A stretch of 64,000 nt of DNA. Source: Allomyces macrogynus ATCC 38327. Lineage: Eukaryota > Blastocladiomycota > Blastocladiomycetes > Blastocladiales > Blastocladiaceae. Shown piece by piece: positions 35,201 through 47,410 of the stretch (position 1 is the first letter of the stretch; each line of letters starts with the position of its first letter). A model generated the notes under the pieces. The model was given only the letters and a program-made list of their open reading frames with translations, was not told the DNA's origin and did not search any database. A program made the translations under genes and the position numbers. The stretch covers positions 384,601-448,600 of the forward strand of contig GG745346.1 in the NCBI GenBank assembly GCA_000151295.1, in the 5' to 3' direction.

Positions 35201-37058
35201 ATGTCACTGTACTTGATCACATGGTACTGGGGATCGAATGCATAGCAGTTGCATGGGGCTGAGAGGCTACTGCCAGTTGGGCGCAGCTGACACATTGGTG
35301 TGACCATCAAACCAGTTGAAGCTGGCTGGCAAGCTTGAGGCGTCAGTTGCACAGCAGGAGTGGGACTGATTGTTGGCACATGCCAAGTTTTGGTAATGGG
35401 TGGAACAACAGCAGTCAGTGTCAGACCAGTCATGATGGGTGGAGAGATGGCAGGCAGCATCAGGCCAGGCGCAATGAGTGGAGAGACAGCTGGTGGCGCC
35501 AGTCTGGGCACAGTGGGTGGCAAGTGCATTGTCATAATCGTCCCCCTTGATGGCCACCACAAGTGATCAGAGGAACAGTGGCATGTGGTATCCAAGAATT
35601 GTCAAGCTGATGTCCGAGCTTTTTGAGCCACAAATTGACAGTAACTGGAGCGTATTTGGGGGCTTGCAACACCATGCAACAAGGATGACAAGCATCATCA
35701 AACTCCAGCACCTGAAGATCTCGCGGAAGACCAGCCTGGGCCATGACAGTGTTGCGGATAGAATAGCTGCTCAATTGAGAACTTGAGAGCTTGACAAGGG
35801 ACCACTTTCGCATGCGATAGAATTACTGCAGCGCCATTGCCAAGATGCGTATACTGCAATTGACCAATTGACGGGCTTTGAAATGCAGCAGAAGCACCAG
35901 ACTCCACAAAAGCGATGGGGCAAATGCCTGGCATGACATTGACACGTTACTCCAACCTTCTGGGGCAAAGGCAACAAATGACCCAACAAAAAGCTGCGTA
36001 TTCGAGAGGTGATAGAATATGGGCAAGGCAAGCGCCAGATTTAGCAAAAATTCAACAACGAGATCGTTGCCCATGAGCAGAAATATCTCATCTGGAATAT
36101 TCCAAAGCAGTTGCTCGAGCTTGGACCACAGTTTGGAGGGTGCTCAATAATAATGTGAAGATGGCTGCTTATGCATATGCACCAGGTCAAAGTGCAGAAG
36201 CACCAGCGGGTTGGGTGTCGACAAGGCAAAGAGAACGAAAATGCAACAAGTTCCAGCTTGCTTGCTTGCATACACCAGTGTCAAAGACCCCGCCTCACAT
36301 GTTCTCCATGGAAAAGTCATGACTGTTGGGGTCCACTATGCCACAATTTTTATGAGCGAAAAGCAAGTTTGCAGCGCTCACCTGATGTCCGCGCACTGAA
36401 AAAGTGGGGTCTTCGAAACTGGCCTCTTGGATGGACTTTGTGCAAACAGGACAAGCAAGGGCACCATGGGCCAACTGGGCAAGTGCAAAGAGCACCAAAA
36501 GCAGCAATCGATCGTGCTTGTGACGTTTCACCACGTTTCACACAAGCCATCCGACAATCCCTCCAATCATGCATGTTTGGGAGATCAATCAACTAATCTT
36601 TGATGGCGTGCGATGCCTGTGCAATGCCTCCAGCCCATCAAAATTCATGGCATCAAACAAGGACTGGTGCCCTTCTCACCAAACGCTCTTCCAAGACTGT
36701 AGACAATCCAGCCTGGGGGACAGTTTCAACATCTCATCAGCAGTGAGCTCAGCGACAGTGCACAACAACCGGTTTTGTGGGCACTGGCAGGGGGTCTCCA
36801 ATACATTGTTCAAAAAAGGCACCCCTTGCTCTCATCTCCCATCTCAAAGCCTCCACAGATAACCAGGTCGAGACAACTGCTAAAGATCCACGGTTGTTGG
36901 CCATCGTGCAAGACTGCCAGCAGGTTGTTGACAGATCGTTGATGGCATCGTTCATGCTTTGCTGATCACTTCAGGGGCCACTGGCTTACAAACAACAGAA
37001 ACCATTGGAGTGACACAAGCATTTTGTGGGCATCCGTTTTGTCCACAGCGACGACGGG
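35201..37058. other. Unassigned AT-richer region, possibly further transposon sequence
   Basis: The minus strand just upstream of the transposase relic has a Pro/Thr-rich frame (35167-35595) that may be its N-terminal region. A frame at 36295-36534 holds GALACPVCTKSIQEASFEDP with a CxxC and could derive from a second element. No intact gene or terminal repeat was identified. Confidence 0.4.
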
Positions 37059-37112
37059 AATCACCTTGCACAACAGCTCGACCACATCAAATGGAAGGCG
37101 CTCAATCGGTGG
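37059..37112 (-). pseudogene. F-box-like fragment of the LRR family (H)
   Basis: PPIERLPFDVVELLCKVI on the minus strand matches the F-box-like start of the intact gene at 45095-46840 (ASIERLPFDVVELICQHV). Similarity ends immediately afterwards, so only the N-terminal piece survives, next to the transposon-derived region. Confidence 0.6.
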
Positions 37113-39130
37113 AAGAATTTTCTGGTACAGCTTGCTTGGGGTGGCTGCTGGTGCCACTGCAAACAATGATCCAGCAGCAGTGGTAAAGCTATGTACTGTC
37201 CATTGGGGCATGGTGGAGTCCTCCTTGTGATGACCGTCGTTGACGTTGGTGTGCTAGGGATTGCAGCAAGTTGGGTCGGGGAAAAACGTCTGTCGAGGGT
37301 ACTTTTGGGAGATTGCAGCAGTTTGCCATCGCCGACGTCACGCAAGAACGAAGAAGTTGAACATCCTGATCACATTTTGAGGCGAAAGTCTTGCATGAGT
37401 CAACATCAACTGCAGCGACATGAGTGAAGCATTGACCGCGTGCAGCAGCAACAACTTACAACGCCTGCGGCTTGATTTCAATTCGCCAGCAACAGCTCAG
37501 CTACCAACCCATCAAAACACCGCTGACCAGCCCACCCACTGTTTTGGAGCCCTGGCCATCCCATCACCACAACAGCCCAAGACGCAAATCAACTCCTTGG
37601 CGCCACCTTGTTGTTGTGGCTGGAAACCCATCCCAATCCACCCACTTCCAAGGACGCCGCTGCCATCCTTTCAGCACCCTCTTCATCAGGACGCAAACTC
37701 CGTCCAACAACGCCACTGCATTCCATCCAACCGACCCCCCCCCCCCCCCCTATGGCACTTGCGCACTACTAGCTCGACGACCCCGACTTTTAAGTCCCAT
37801 ATCAACAAAGGCCTGTCACTTCCATTTTCATTTCACCTGAACGGCTGCCGCAACTTCGTCATCATTCACAGCTGCCTCACCATGCCGTCCGCCCATTCTC
37901 GCACGCGCCCGTCGTCTCACCGCTGGCCCGTCCTCGAACGCCTGTTCTCGCGCTGTCGGACTTTTGACACCGATCAGCGCAAATCGCGCGGCATGCCACG
38001 TCTGGCACCGTGACATTGGGACGATCCCTCGTGTTTTGACCAGCGCGTGGTGACTTTGCTCACAAATCGACCTTTCTCACGTCCCTTCTTGTAGCTGCTC
38101 GTCATCACCTCAGAAGCCGCTGGCCGTCATTTTCACCACCCACAAGCTGCTGCTGAAGGGACTGGCCGCAGACTGTGGTGGCCTTGCGATTCCTGAAGTA
38201 TTAACCTTGCCTTTGTTCTTTGATTTTTGCGGTGGTTGTGGTGGTTGGATTTTGCGAGTTGTTTTGTAAAAATCTTTCGGATGAGGTGGGGCGAAAGACA
38301 ACGTTTATCTTTGAATTCTTCTCACTTTGCTCAGAACGAGCAAGTCAGGAGCATCAAAGAGGGGCAGCACGAGGATGACCATCGCTTCAAAACGGCGCAC
38401 CAGAGGACGGTCAGAGCACCAAAACGTCGATGGGAAGCGAATGAGGTCCTAGCAACTGCCTTGCGTTCGGACTGCAAGTGCATCCAAAGTGGGTCTGCGA
38501 GGCCAGCGTTGATCAAAAGGGTGGTGGATGGGATGTGTTTTGCTTCAAAACAGCCAGCGTCAAGCCCCTGCTAATGCCTGGTAGGACGCTGTTTGCGTCC
38601 TTCCAGCCGCTCTTTTGACGGTGAAGTGGCGCGGCAGAATACAGGATTGCGCTGAGGTGGTCCCAGGAGCGACAGCAAGAAGTGACATCAACCTCCGCCA
38701 CAATGGCCAACGACGGCCCGACTCATGATGTGGAGCAAGCAGCGCGGCTGATCAAAAGTGATCACTGCGCATCATCTCAAGGAAATTAACCTTCCCCAAT
38801 ACTTCTCAGGCCTGATCAATGGAATTCTGACATGCGCCCTTGATCCTTGTGTATTCTTTCAACAGCATGATATGTGGCCAGCAGCCCAAACCATGCAGCA
38901 AGCCAAACACAGTCATGCGGCAGGTTGACTCGGAAAACGCCAGAAGAACGACTGGTACCGTTTGCGAACATGGGGCATCCACGCGCCGATGATCGCAATG
39001 TTGTCCGTGACATTGGCCAGCAACCGCCATTTCGAGTTGGAGGAGAGGCGCCAAAGATCGGCACTCGATGATACTCGAACTTTCTCGACAATCAACGGAA
39101 AACGATGAAACTCTCCTAGCGAAAGACTAA
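37113..39130. other. Gene-poor region with a 16-nt poly-C tract
   Basis: No supported gene in about 2 kb. A run of 16 cytosines lies at 37735-37750. Frames at 37420-38013 and 38227-38574 have no recognisable motif and odd composition. The region right of 38800 may hold upstream remnants of neighbouring family copies. Confidence 0.4.
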
Positions 39131-40540
39131 TCACATTTCCAACTCCCCAACGCGACGGCCAAGTTCGTCCAACACGCACCGCGAAATCGTGTTGCCAGCC
39201 AGACGGATCCGAACGCGTGGCGCCTGCTGTTCTCCGAGCCGCTCCACCAAATGCAAGAGCCCATCGCCAAAGCGTTCGTCTGCGTCGCATTTCATGACCT
39301 CCAGCGTGCGCAGTGACAGTGGCAAGTTCGCAGCCCCCTCATGGGGGTCAGGATCCCGCTCCACAACGTACGCGTTGTCACTCAAGTAGCGCTTGACAAG
39401 ACCCGCCTGGAGTGGTTACGTCTCGAGCCTGCTCTCCGACAAGTCGAGCAGGACAAGACCAGGTGGAAGCCCAAGCGTTCGCGGCAACGACTCGAGCCTG
39501 TTCAGACTCAGGACAGATTGGCGTAACTGCGGCGGCCAAGCCAAGAACCGGAGCCATCTCTGCAGGTCCGCCGACGCAAGATTGCTCTCCGTCAGAACCA
39601 GAGACACGAGCAAGGTCCACACGGCAGATCACGTGACATGATCGACATCCATTGACCAGATATGCTGCGGATCGAGGCACTTGTGCAACTGCAGGTCCCT
39701 GATTGTAGATGGAAAACAGGTATTTGCAAGGACACGCGGGTGTAGCCACACTGCACTGCAAATGCCGAGCATGAGCAAGGTCGATGGAGTCAGCGTCTGA
39801 ATGGAGCGCAACCACTCCAGCTTCCACGTCAAGAAATTGACATGGAGCGCTCGCGTTGCGACTGGGAAGGTGCGGAGAACGTGATCGACGACGTTGGCCA
39901 AATCAGGGTCATCGCCCTCCAAGTCATAAATCCGCGCATTGTGCAACTCAAGGTCCACATGCTCGACTTCTAGTCACTCGGGAGCAGAAAGAGAAGATGC
40001 AAGTGGGGCAACGATGGGTGTGAGCGGGTGCACCATAGACAGCTGCAAAAAGTCGAGTGGCACGGCGAAACGGCTCGCATGCTTATGGACGAGCGCAGCA
40101 TAGTGGGCCAGTGGACAATTGGCCATGCGAGATGTGACAGGGTCACCAAGTGCGGGAGGTGTGGGCATGCCCAGACTCTGCTCCAAAATCCGGCGGGAAC
40201 TTCCAGTCTTTGACGTTGGCGTCAACATGCAGCTCCTCAAGCGTCCCAGGCAAGCGAGCCATAATTTTGGCGAGCACAGCGTCGTCCGCGCCGTCGCCTT
40301 CCACACACAGGACGAGTAAGCGAAGCAACGGCGGCATGTAAGACGCAACAAGAGTGAGGTTGATGGGCGAGAGCTCGGACATGATGATGGACAGGGACTT
40401 GAGCGTGTGCGGGAGCTCACGGCACCAAGCGTCAGGGATGGCACTGTCACTGTGCAGCCGAAGCGACTGCGGATGCGGGGAAAGGGCAAGACGCGCGAGA
40501 TGAATGTTGGCAATCGTGTACGCGCGGAGCTGCAGTCACA
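39131..40540 (-). pseudogene. F-box-like/LRR family pseudogene I (copy of gene B type)
   Basis: It is collinear with the intact gene at 10945-13029 from about QLRTYT to the C-terminus but lacks the F-box-like part (truncated at ~40540). Blocks in several frames: LTLVASYMPPLLRLLVLCVEGDG; FAVPLDFLQLSMVHPLTPIV...APE-stop; VDLELHNARIYDLEGDD; HKCLDPQHIWSMDVDHVT-stop; LRQSVLSLNRLESLP; LLDLSESRLET-stop; and an intact-looking end LAGNTISRCVLDELGRRVGELEM. The stop after APE is TGA exactly where pseudogene A also has TGA and gene B has CGA. At least three nonsense codons and a frameshift are present. Confidence 0.88.
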
Positions 40541-40599
40541 ATGCGTGGGTGGTCGCTTTCATTCTTTCACCACAAGACACGCAGCACACCATGTTGGAT

Positions 40600-42034
40600 C
40601 TATTTCCGCAAGCCTTCTCGCACCAGCTGCTCCCATAATTCTTGATTGAACGCCTTGATCTTGGCGTAAACGCCCGCGAGTTGATCTCGCTCGGCCGTGA
40701 CTTCGGCCAGCTGCCGCTCGAGTTGCTCCTCGCGCAACTCCTCCTCTCCTTCTTCTTCCTCCTCTTCCACCTCATTTTCCCCAGTCTCGCTATCGACATC
40801 CACCGTCATAGCATCCTCTCCACCCTCTTGCGTCTGGAAATACTCGACAGATGCGGCAAAGAGAGCGTCCAGGTCGAGACACGGCTCGACCTGCTCCGAC
40901 CTGTCCGGGAACACGATCAAGTCCGTCGCCGGAATCAAGAACCGCGCGAGCGCCGTCGCGACCTGCGGCGGCCCGTGCGCCTCACCCACGACCGACGTGT
41001 GCACGTGCACGACGGGCGCCTTGCCCACGGTAAAACTGCGCACGACGGTCCGCGACGCCACATCCACGGCGCGCACCGCTCCCGTCGCAGTGCCAATAAG
41101 CACAGCCGCACCTGACGGCGTCACGGCGACCGCAGTGGGCCGCGTATCCGCGAGCGTCGTGAAGGGCGTGCGTCCGCCCGCGGCGACCGTAGATGCGCCC
41201 GTGGTCATGTGCACGAGTGGCGTGTGGTAGACGGTGCCGTCGTCGGCGCCGACGTAGAGCGCCTGGTCGAGCGGGTCGGTCGTGATGCACCGCACGGGTG
41301 CCGGGTAGAGGATGGTCGCGAGGGTGGTGCCCGTGGCCAAGTCGTGTACGCGCACGGTGTGGTCGAGCGAGGCCGTGAACAGGCGCGCGTGCGCGCCGAG
41401 CGTGTGGCTGAAGTGCAGGTCAGTGATGGGCAATGCGTGCGCGGGGAGCGCGTGCGTTGGGGTGCAGGTGGAGGTGGGCGTTGCGTGCGCAGGGTTCACG
41501 GTACCCTTGACGAGTCTGTTCGCGTGGAGGAGATCAGTCAACCGGATCACACTCGAGAAAGGACGAGAAATGAAAGAATGCATACGTTGTCAGCTCGTAC
41601 ACCTTGACCGCCGCGTCGGCACTTGCCGTCGCGACCCACCGGTCATCGCGCGAGAACCGGACGACCGTCACGGTCTGGAAGTGCGCCTCGATCACGTTCA
41701 GCAGCGTGCCGCTCGCGACATCCCAGGTGTAGACCTTGCCCGAATCGGCGCCCGCAACCAGGAACCGGCCCGACGCAGAGCTGGCAAGACACGTGAGTTT
41801 TTCGGGCAACGGCCACTTGGCAATAGGCTGGTCGCGATCGTGCGAGAAGACGGCAATGATGCCCTTGTCCTTTTGCAGTGCGGCAAAATGCGGGGTGGAC
41901 GAGGACAAGGGCGCGACGGCGTGCGCGCTCGGCACGGTACAGGGCTTGAAGGCGTGCAGGGTCTGGCCGGAATGTACGTCGAAGAGCGCGGCCAACGGGT
42001 CGGCCGACGTGACGGCAAGGAACGCTTCCCGCAT
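40600..42034 (-). CDS. IPI3: WD40 protein Ipi3/WDR18 (Rix1 complex)
   Basis: Exons on the minus strand are 41586-42034 and 40600-41515 (donor GTATGC, acceptor AACAG, 70-nt intron), giving 454 residues. WD40-like repeats run from the N-terminus: MREAFLAVTSADPLAALFDVHSGQ, VTCLASS-type blade LTCLASSASGRFLVAGADSGKVYTWDVASG, FSRDDRWVATASADAAVKVYEL, LPITDLHFS...ARLFTASLDHTVRVHDLATG. The protein ends in an acidic stretch (ETGENEVEEEEEEGEEE) and a coiled coil closing FNQELWEQLVREGLRK, the arrangement seen in Ipi3. Family role: with Rix1/Ipi1 and Rea1 it matures pre-60S particles and ITS2; Ipi3 is also reported in pre-replicative complexes. The paralog identity rests on domain order and the terminal helix, since I could not run a search. 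Confidence 0.8.
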
Positions 42035-42593
42035 GGTTGGCAAGTTGGATTTGTCGTCTGGCGCACACTCGGTGGTCTTCGGGCAATCGTTTCTGCTGAA
42101 CTTGGCGGCAAAGTCTTGAAGTCAATGGGAACGGCAATGGTGTTCGTGCGCGATTGATGAGGTCGTTAGAAGCTTTGCGGGTGCGCGACGGTGGACACGG
42201 TCAAGTGAGGGCACGCCCTCTGTTGCTCGGCGGCTGACAATCGACAAGGTGCGGGACACACACGCCTCACACCCCCAACCACCGGCAAACCTGCTGCAAA
42301 CCTGCGCAAACTTGGCTCAGCCGCGAACAGGGACCGCTGCAATCGTCATCCAGAGCTTCCATCGCCACAACTCCCAACAACCGAGCCAGCCATCCCTGGA
42401 CGATAGGCGCGACGACACTTGCTGCAACCGCGGCACGATAAAACCTGCCTTGGATTGCGCGTGCATTCACGTCTCCTCCCCACCCCATCCACCCCATCAC
42501 CACCAAACACCCAACCAACCCAGTTCACCGCGCCCCCGACGCGCCTTTGCCGACCAAATCCCTTTCGACCACGTACCGACGCGACGCATCACC

Positions 42594-43263
42594 ATGTCGT
42601 TCAGTCCCGCCCCGCTCCTCGCCATCACGGCCGCGGCGCTCGCGCTCGTCCTCGTCGCGTCCGTGCCGGCCGCGCACGCCTCGCCTGCGCCGAGCCTGGC
42701 CGACGCCTTTTCGAACCTCGACCAGCACTCGTTCATCCAAGGGCTCGCGCCCGTGCACTCGACGGGCCCGATTACGATCCACTCGGTGGGCCCGTGCCGC
42801 AAGAACTCGGCGTCGGACCTGCTCGACCTTGAGGACCTCAAGCTGATTCCGGACCCGCCGCGCCGCGGGCAGAAATTCGTCGTCGAGGCCAAGGGCACGC
42901 TCAAGTCGACGCTCGAGCAAGGGTCGACCGTCCACGTGGTGGTCAAGCTCGGCAAGTTCATTCAGCTGCTCAAGCAGGACATGGACATGTGCAAGGAGAT
43001 TGGCCAGGTCGGGATGGAGTGCCCCGTGCAGCCGGGCCCGATCGTGATTCGGTCCGAGTTTGATTTGCCCAGGGAGATCCCGCCGGTACGGTATTGCTTC
43101 GGTGTTAGTCGAGGGAGTGAGACAACGCGTTTGGATGGGAGATTGACGCGTTGCCTCTTGTTGCCGTTTCGTTTTGCAGGGCACCTTCTTCATCACGGCC
43201 GACGTCACAGACCAGGAGGGCGCGCAGGTGACGTGCATCCAGGCCCAGCTCACCTTCAACTAA
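42594..43263 (+). CDS. ML-domain (NPC2-like) lipid-binding protein, secreted/vacuolar
   Basis: Exons are 42594-43085 and 43180-43263 (donor GTACGG, acceptor TGCAG), giving 191 residues. A signal peptide spans residues ~1-28 (LLAITAAALALVLVASVPAAHA). The ML fold is recognisable from ITIHSVGPCRKN..., LIPDPPRRGQKFVVEAKGTL, GSTVHVVVKLGKFIQLLKQDMDMC, MECPVQPGPI and FDLPREIPPGTFFITADVTDQEGAQVTCIQAQLTF, matching the fungal phosphatidylglycerol/phosphatidylinositol transfer protein group. It would bind sterol or phospholipid in the vacuole or secretory lumen. Its 5' region is divergent from IPI3. Confidence 0.9.
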
Positions 43264-43549
43264 ATGCCGGCGGCAAGAAGTGGACGTTGCTGGTCGATTC
43301 GTGGATGCTGCTGGCTCGCGCATGCATCGTGGGCGAGTTGCGGCCTCTTGTTGATTTTCTTTCGTCGTTGTGTTGCGTTTCTCCACACACGCACGGTAAT
43401 TGCACAGAGCCCATGGATGCGGCATTCTTTTGTACATCTTTTTGGGTTCCATTCGTTCCTCAACAACGAGTTCTCGTATTTACTTGCGCTTGATGCGCTC
43501 TGTCGACACATGCATGCTTCGACGAACCGAAACAAAGATACATGCGCAC

Positions 43550-44448
43550 AACTTGCCACCACCACGTGACGCAAGGCCATGGAGAACAGGTTGCACGTCG
43601 TCGATTGTTAGCAGTCCATGCCGAAACTCCATCATATTCGGAAGGTTGGCCAGGGCTTTACCAAGCTCCCGCCCAGAAGGATTGGATGCGAACTCCTGGG
43701 TGGAATCGTCATCACACCAGAGCTTGAAAGTCATTAATGTTCCAGGCAATCTGCGAAACAAGGGCGTCAAGTCCTCGACCGACTCCGAACTGCGGATTGT
43801 CAGCGACAAAGAGGAAAGATAGGGCAGGAAGTACTCCGCCAACAACGCCGGATCCAAAGAGGAAGTGTCAAGCACGATGTCGATGGTCGGAGGGGATGCA
43901 GGCCAAGGACTGTAGCCGTCATCAACACTATCACTTCGAACAAGAAGATGACGGCACGATGACGGTACGACCATCCTGTCGGCCCCACTGACATGAAAAT
44001 GCTGCATCTGGCGAACCGGAATAGGAACGCAGCCGTGGCTGAACGATGTATATACGGTCTTGGTCTCGCGCAGGGAGGATGAGACGATTCTGCGCAGCGC
44101 TGCCATTTTCGTCTCACTGCACGTCGTAATCATCGACCCAATCATTTTCTGCATAGCGTTGAGGCAGCCAGACATTGTCTTCCATGTGTTCCCAATCGCA
44201 TGGAACTTGGGACTTGGGCCAGCAAAGTCGGCCACCGGGGCAAAAGAGAAGGGCGACCTGCACAGCAGGAGCAAAGAAGACTGGCGATGCAAGCCCAAGA
44301 TCGAACATGTCAGTGCGTCCCGAGGCGATTTTCTCTCCGTTGAACACCTTTTTCTGGGCCCGGCACCGTCTTCCCCGTGAACCTGCTGGTAAATCGTTTC
44401 AATCACGACGAAAAGGAGCAGCTCAATGGGAGCGCGCGTCGATGCCAT
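43550..44448 (-). pseudogene. F-box-like/LRR family pseudogene J
   Basis: It aligns with the N-terminal half of the intact gene at 45095-46840. The F-box-like start is ASTRAPIELLLFVVIETIYQQVHGEDGAG; after a frameshift FDLGLASPVFFAPAVQVALLFCPGG lies in another frame; the main frame then carries VPIPVRQMQHFHVSG, SWP-type TIDIVLDTSSLDPALLAEYF, LTPLFRRLPGTLMTFKLW and LANLPNMMEFRHGLLTIDDVQPVLHGLASRGGGK. Homology ends there, so the C-terminal LRR half is missing. A single long frame spans much of it, but the F-box region reads out of frame. Confidence 0.78.
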
Positions 44449-44456
44449 GATGATGA

Positions 44457-44900
44457 TTACGCAAAGTGGCGCTGGCGAGGGCGTGCCGCTCGTTGCACTT
44501 GCACGGATATCCTGGAGCGGATGCGGAGTGGAGATTGCCGGTGCTGAGATCCACTGTCAACGTGGTTCGAGAGTGATGCTGGGAGCGTGAAATAAAGCCA
44601 GCCATTGCGCGAGTAGAACAGCGTTCGTTGCTCGGGCGTGAACCGATACAAGTGACGTTTGTGGCCGCCATCTCGCTCGTACTCCAGGTCAAATGCCTTT
44701 GCTCCTGGCAGATCGCCATTGCCAGGGTCGCGGAGCGTCGGGAGCGTGTATGGGCGGTCTGGTCCGCACACGCCCTTTCAAGCATGACGCGGTAGTGGGT
44801 GTGGCTCTTGCAACTGGCACCGATGCTCTGGCAGCCTCCACAAGCTTGTCAATGCCAATTATCATCTTATCTGCTCTCTCCACCCGTTGACCATGCGCCA
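44457..44900 (-). pseudogene. N-terminal fragment of the F-box-like/LRR family (K)
   Basis: Minus-strand text GIDKLVEAARASVPVARATP (near 44800-44850) resembles the post-F-box helix of the family (LFEVALASPYRFAPTV in the 47640-48258 copy). It is followed, in other frames, by FDLEYERDGGHKRHLYRFTPEQ and WLYFTLPAS. Sequence upstream of it (44860-45060) is similar to 47330-47520. The fragment is short and frame-broken. Confidence 0.45.
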
Positions 44901-45094
44901 CAGGACTTCCACAGCAAGGCACAAGTTCGGAGCGTGTGTAAACAGGAGGAATAAATATGGTTCATTCAGCATCAACCCAAATTCCGCGCACCTCACTGAA
45001 ACATTTATCTCAACTCGTGGTTGCAGTTGACCACCAGCGATTCCCGCAACATGCATAGGCCGTCGTAATAGCAATCTATGCAACATCAGGCCCC

Positions 45095-46840
45095 TCACAC
45101 GCAGTCCGTTTCCTCGACCAAAACGACCAGCCTCGGCTTGCATGTGGGTGACATCCCCGAGCGTTGCACGGCGTTCCCAATCAGCTCCAGAGCATGTTCT
45201 GGCAAGCCACAATCCACGACGTTGAGCTTGCGCAATGACGGTGGGAGCGCCTCGATCCACACTTCGAGGTGTTCGCCATCACACAACGGGTTTTCAGCGA
45301 GGTTAAGCGAGCGCAGTCCCAGTGGGAACGGCGTGGCAACAGTCGTGATATCGTTGCAAGAAATATTCAGGTCCTTGAGTTGCGACGGCCAACGGGGTGC
45401 CAGAAATTCTAAATCCTGGGATGTCAAGTGGCAGGACGAGAGATTGATATGCGTCAAGGAAGAGGGAAGAATCCAGGAAGTACTCGTGGCCACGCTGTCT
45501 TGCGAGAGCATAGTGCCCTCGTCGTATTGTCGCGGCCTGACCTGGCTCTTCAAGCGCAGCGCAAACATCGTTGGTGACTGGGCAATGCGGTTCACGAGAA
45601 GGGGCATGAATTCTGGGTACCACCCCACAAGCGAGGCGGATAGCGAGTGCGTTGGAGCAGGGAGAAAACACAGGACAGAGAATGCGGCACGAGCGTGGTC
45701 AGGCTCATGACTATCTGCGTCCCAGTACTCGAGTTGTTCTAGGTGGACATGCTCAATGTCGAGCAATGCACTTGCAGAGTGGCAAATTGCCTCCCATTGC
45801 GCCCCTGGCGTCAAGTACAAACTAGACTCGCAACTCTCCAGCAACTCGATCGGATCAGGTGGCAAAATACTGAGCGAAATAGTGCGCATTCGCACAATCT
45901 GGCCATCACGACGCGATGCAAGACCTTGCAGGACATGGCTCACGTCGGTGATGGACAGCAGCTCATGGTGAAACACCATCAAGTTCGGCAAGGAGGCCAG
46001 AGCCGCGCCAACTTGGCTCACTCGAGATTTGAGACGAAACCACGATGCGATAGCCGACCCGTGGCAGAGCTTGAGGACCACTAACGTTCTGGGCAACTTG
46101 TGAAACAATGGCGGCAACGCCTCAATCACGGCAGAATGCTTGATGGTGAGTAAAAATGACCGAAGGTGGGGCGGGAGATATCGAGCAGCGTGATGAGGGT
46201 CGAGCGAGTACGTGTTCAGCGAGAGACCGACGACAGTGGACGGACACTGGGGCCATGAGCCGACATCATCGTCAAAGCAATCGTCAGACTCGTCAATGCT
46301 AAGGAAGCGGCACATTTCTGGGATCTGCGGCCACGTCTTGTCACCAATCTGAAAGTGCATAACTTGGCGCAGTGGAACCTTCAAAAATGACCAGTGGAGC
46401 GACAAGCATGATGGGCCGCCAGCCACCACAGAGGATTCTGAGCCAACGTTGACAGAGCAGTGTGATTGCCATGGCAGAACCATGCGGGCGCGGTTGTCAT
46501 CACGCGCCGGCAAAGCAAGTCGAATCGTCGGAGGGCCATCACCTCGCCAGGTTACAAAATAGGATCCAACAGCGCAACTCTCAGCACGTGAAAGGTTCGG
46601 GTGACACAGAGAGGTGGTTTCCCAATCATTTCGTTCATAGACTGCAGGCCAGTGGGCATCATGGCGCGGCCGAAAGCAGAGGGCGGCGCGCACAGCTGGC
46701 GCAAGGAAGAACGCAGAGGCAAACGCGAATTCGAAAAGGTGGCTACCGCGCCCAGCCCCATGCTCGCCGTGCACATGTTGGCAGATAAGCTCAACCACAT
46801 CGAATGGGAGCCGTTCAATAGACGCACGTACTGAGGTCAT
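45095..46840 (-). CDS. F-box-like, leucine-rich repeat protein (intact family member L)
   Basis: 581 residues from ATG 46838-46840; the frame is open further upstream but without an earlier ATG. The F-box-like start is SVRASIERLPFDVVELICQHVHGEHGAG followed by FAFASAFFLAPAVRAAL. Family blocks follow in order: RLALPARDDNRARMVLP, LKVPLRQVMHF, LPPHLRSFLLTI, LPPLFHKLPRTLVVLKL, LASLPNLMVFHHELLSITDVSHVLQGLASR, then C-terminal LRRs (LTHINLSSCHLTSQDLEFLAPRW, LKDLNISCNDITTV, LRSLNLAENPL, LRKLNVVDCGLPEHALELI) and PRLVVLVEETDCV. It is the reference for pseudogenes C, D, J and fragments H and N. The biochemical role is unknown; the architecture would suit substrate recognition in an SCF complex. Confidence 0.75.
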   Translation of the reverse strand: MTSVRASIERLPFDVVELICQHVHGEHGAGRGSHLFEFAFASAFFLAPAVRAALCFRPRHDAHWPAVYERNDWETTSLCHPNLSRAESCAVGSYFVTWRGDGPPTIRLALPARDDNRARMVLPWQSHCSVNVGSESSVVAGGPSCLSLHWSFLKVPLRQVMHFQIGDKTWPQIPEMCRFLSIDESDDCFDDDVGSWPQCPSTVVGLSLNTYSLDPHHAARYLPPHLRSFLLTIKHSAVIEALPPLFHKLPRTLVVLKLCHGSAIASWFRLKSRVSQVGAALASLPNLMVFHHELLSITDVSHVLQGLASRRDGQIVRMRTISLSILPPDPIELLESCESSLYLTPGAQWEAICHSASALLDIEHVHLEQLEYWDADSHEPDHARAAFSVLCFLPAPTHSLSASLVGWYPEFMPLLVNRIAQSPTMFALRLKSQVRPRQYDEGTMLSQDSVATSTSWILPSSLTHINLSSCHLTSQDLEFLAPRWPSQLKDLNISCNDITTVATPFPLGLRSLNLAENPLCDGEHLEVWIEALPPSLRKLNVVDCGLPEHALELIGNAVQRSGMSPTCKPRLVVLVEETDCV

Positions 46841-47049
46841 AGTAATCAAGCGATGCAAGAATGTTGAAGGCAACAGCGGAACGATAACTGCGTCGGTATC
46901 CAAGTTCGAATGCAGAGCAATGGCGCCGTTTAGCAAGCATCGACCAATGCAAAATCAAGACGCGGCCCGGAACAGAAAAGCGAATGCTGCAAGTCGTCTC
47001 TCAAGTTGATGTGTTGAGAGAATGTGGAGGCAGGGGTCAAACTAAGTCA

Positions 47050-47410
47050 TATTGAAGATGCTTGCGAGTCGATGCGGTGTGCCAAGTCTTGACGCCGCGG
47101 CGTGGGTGGCGCATTGGCCACAGGTCATCTGCAGTTGGCGAGCTTGGCTCAAACAAGCAGCAACAGCGGGCACATCGAATGAAATACTGCTTGAAGCCAG
47201 CAGACATTCGAAGATATCAGTGCCATGCTTGTAGTCACGAAATTGCGGCCAAACCTGATGTTGACCAGCAGCGTGCTGATGCTGATGCCCTCACCACCTT
47301 CACACGCTTGTCAAAACCAAAAATCATAATCATCCGCGCTCACAACCCGTCGATGACGCGCCACAGGACGCTCAAGTATGCTGTACGTATGATGCGCAGC
47401 TCACGCAGTT
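47050..47410 (-). pseudogene. Possible N-terminal remnant of the family (M2)
   Basis: A short minus-strand stretch (DKRVKVVRASASARCWSTSG) resembles fragment K's DKLVEAARASVPVARATPTT. The flanking DNA at 47330-47520 matches 44860-45060. Little else is preserved, so confidence is low. Confidence 0.3.

Noticed and set aside
37420..38013. 197-codon plus-strand frame
   Set aside because: Pro/His/Ser-rich, interrupted by a poly-C tract, and without any recognisable domain or splice partner.
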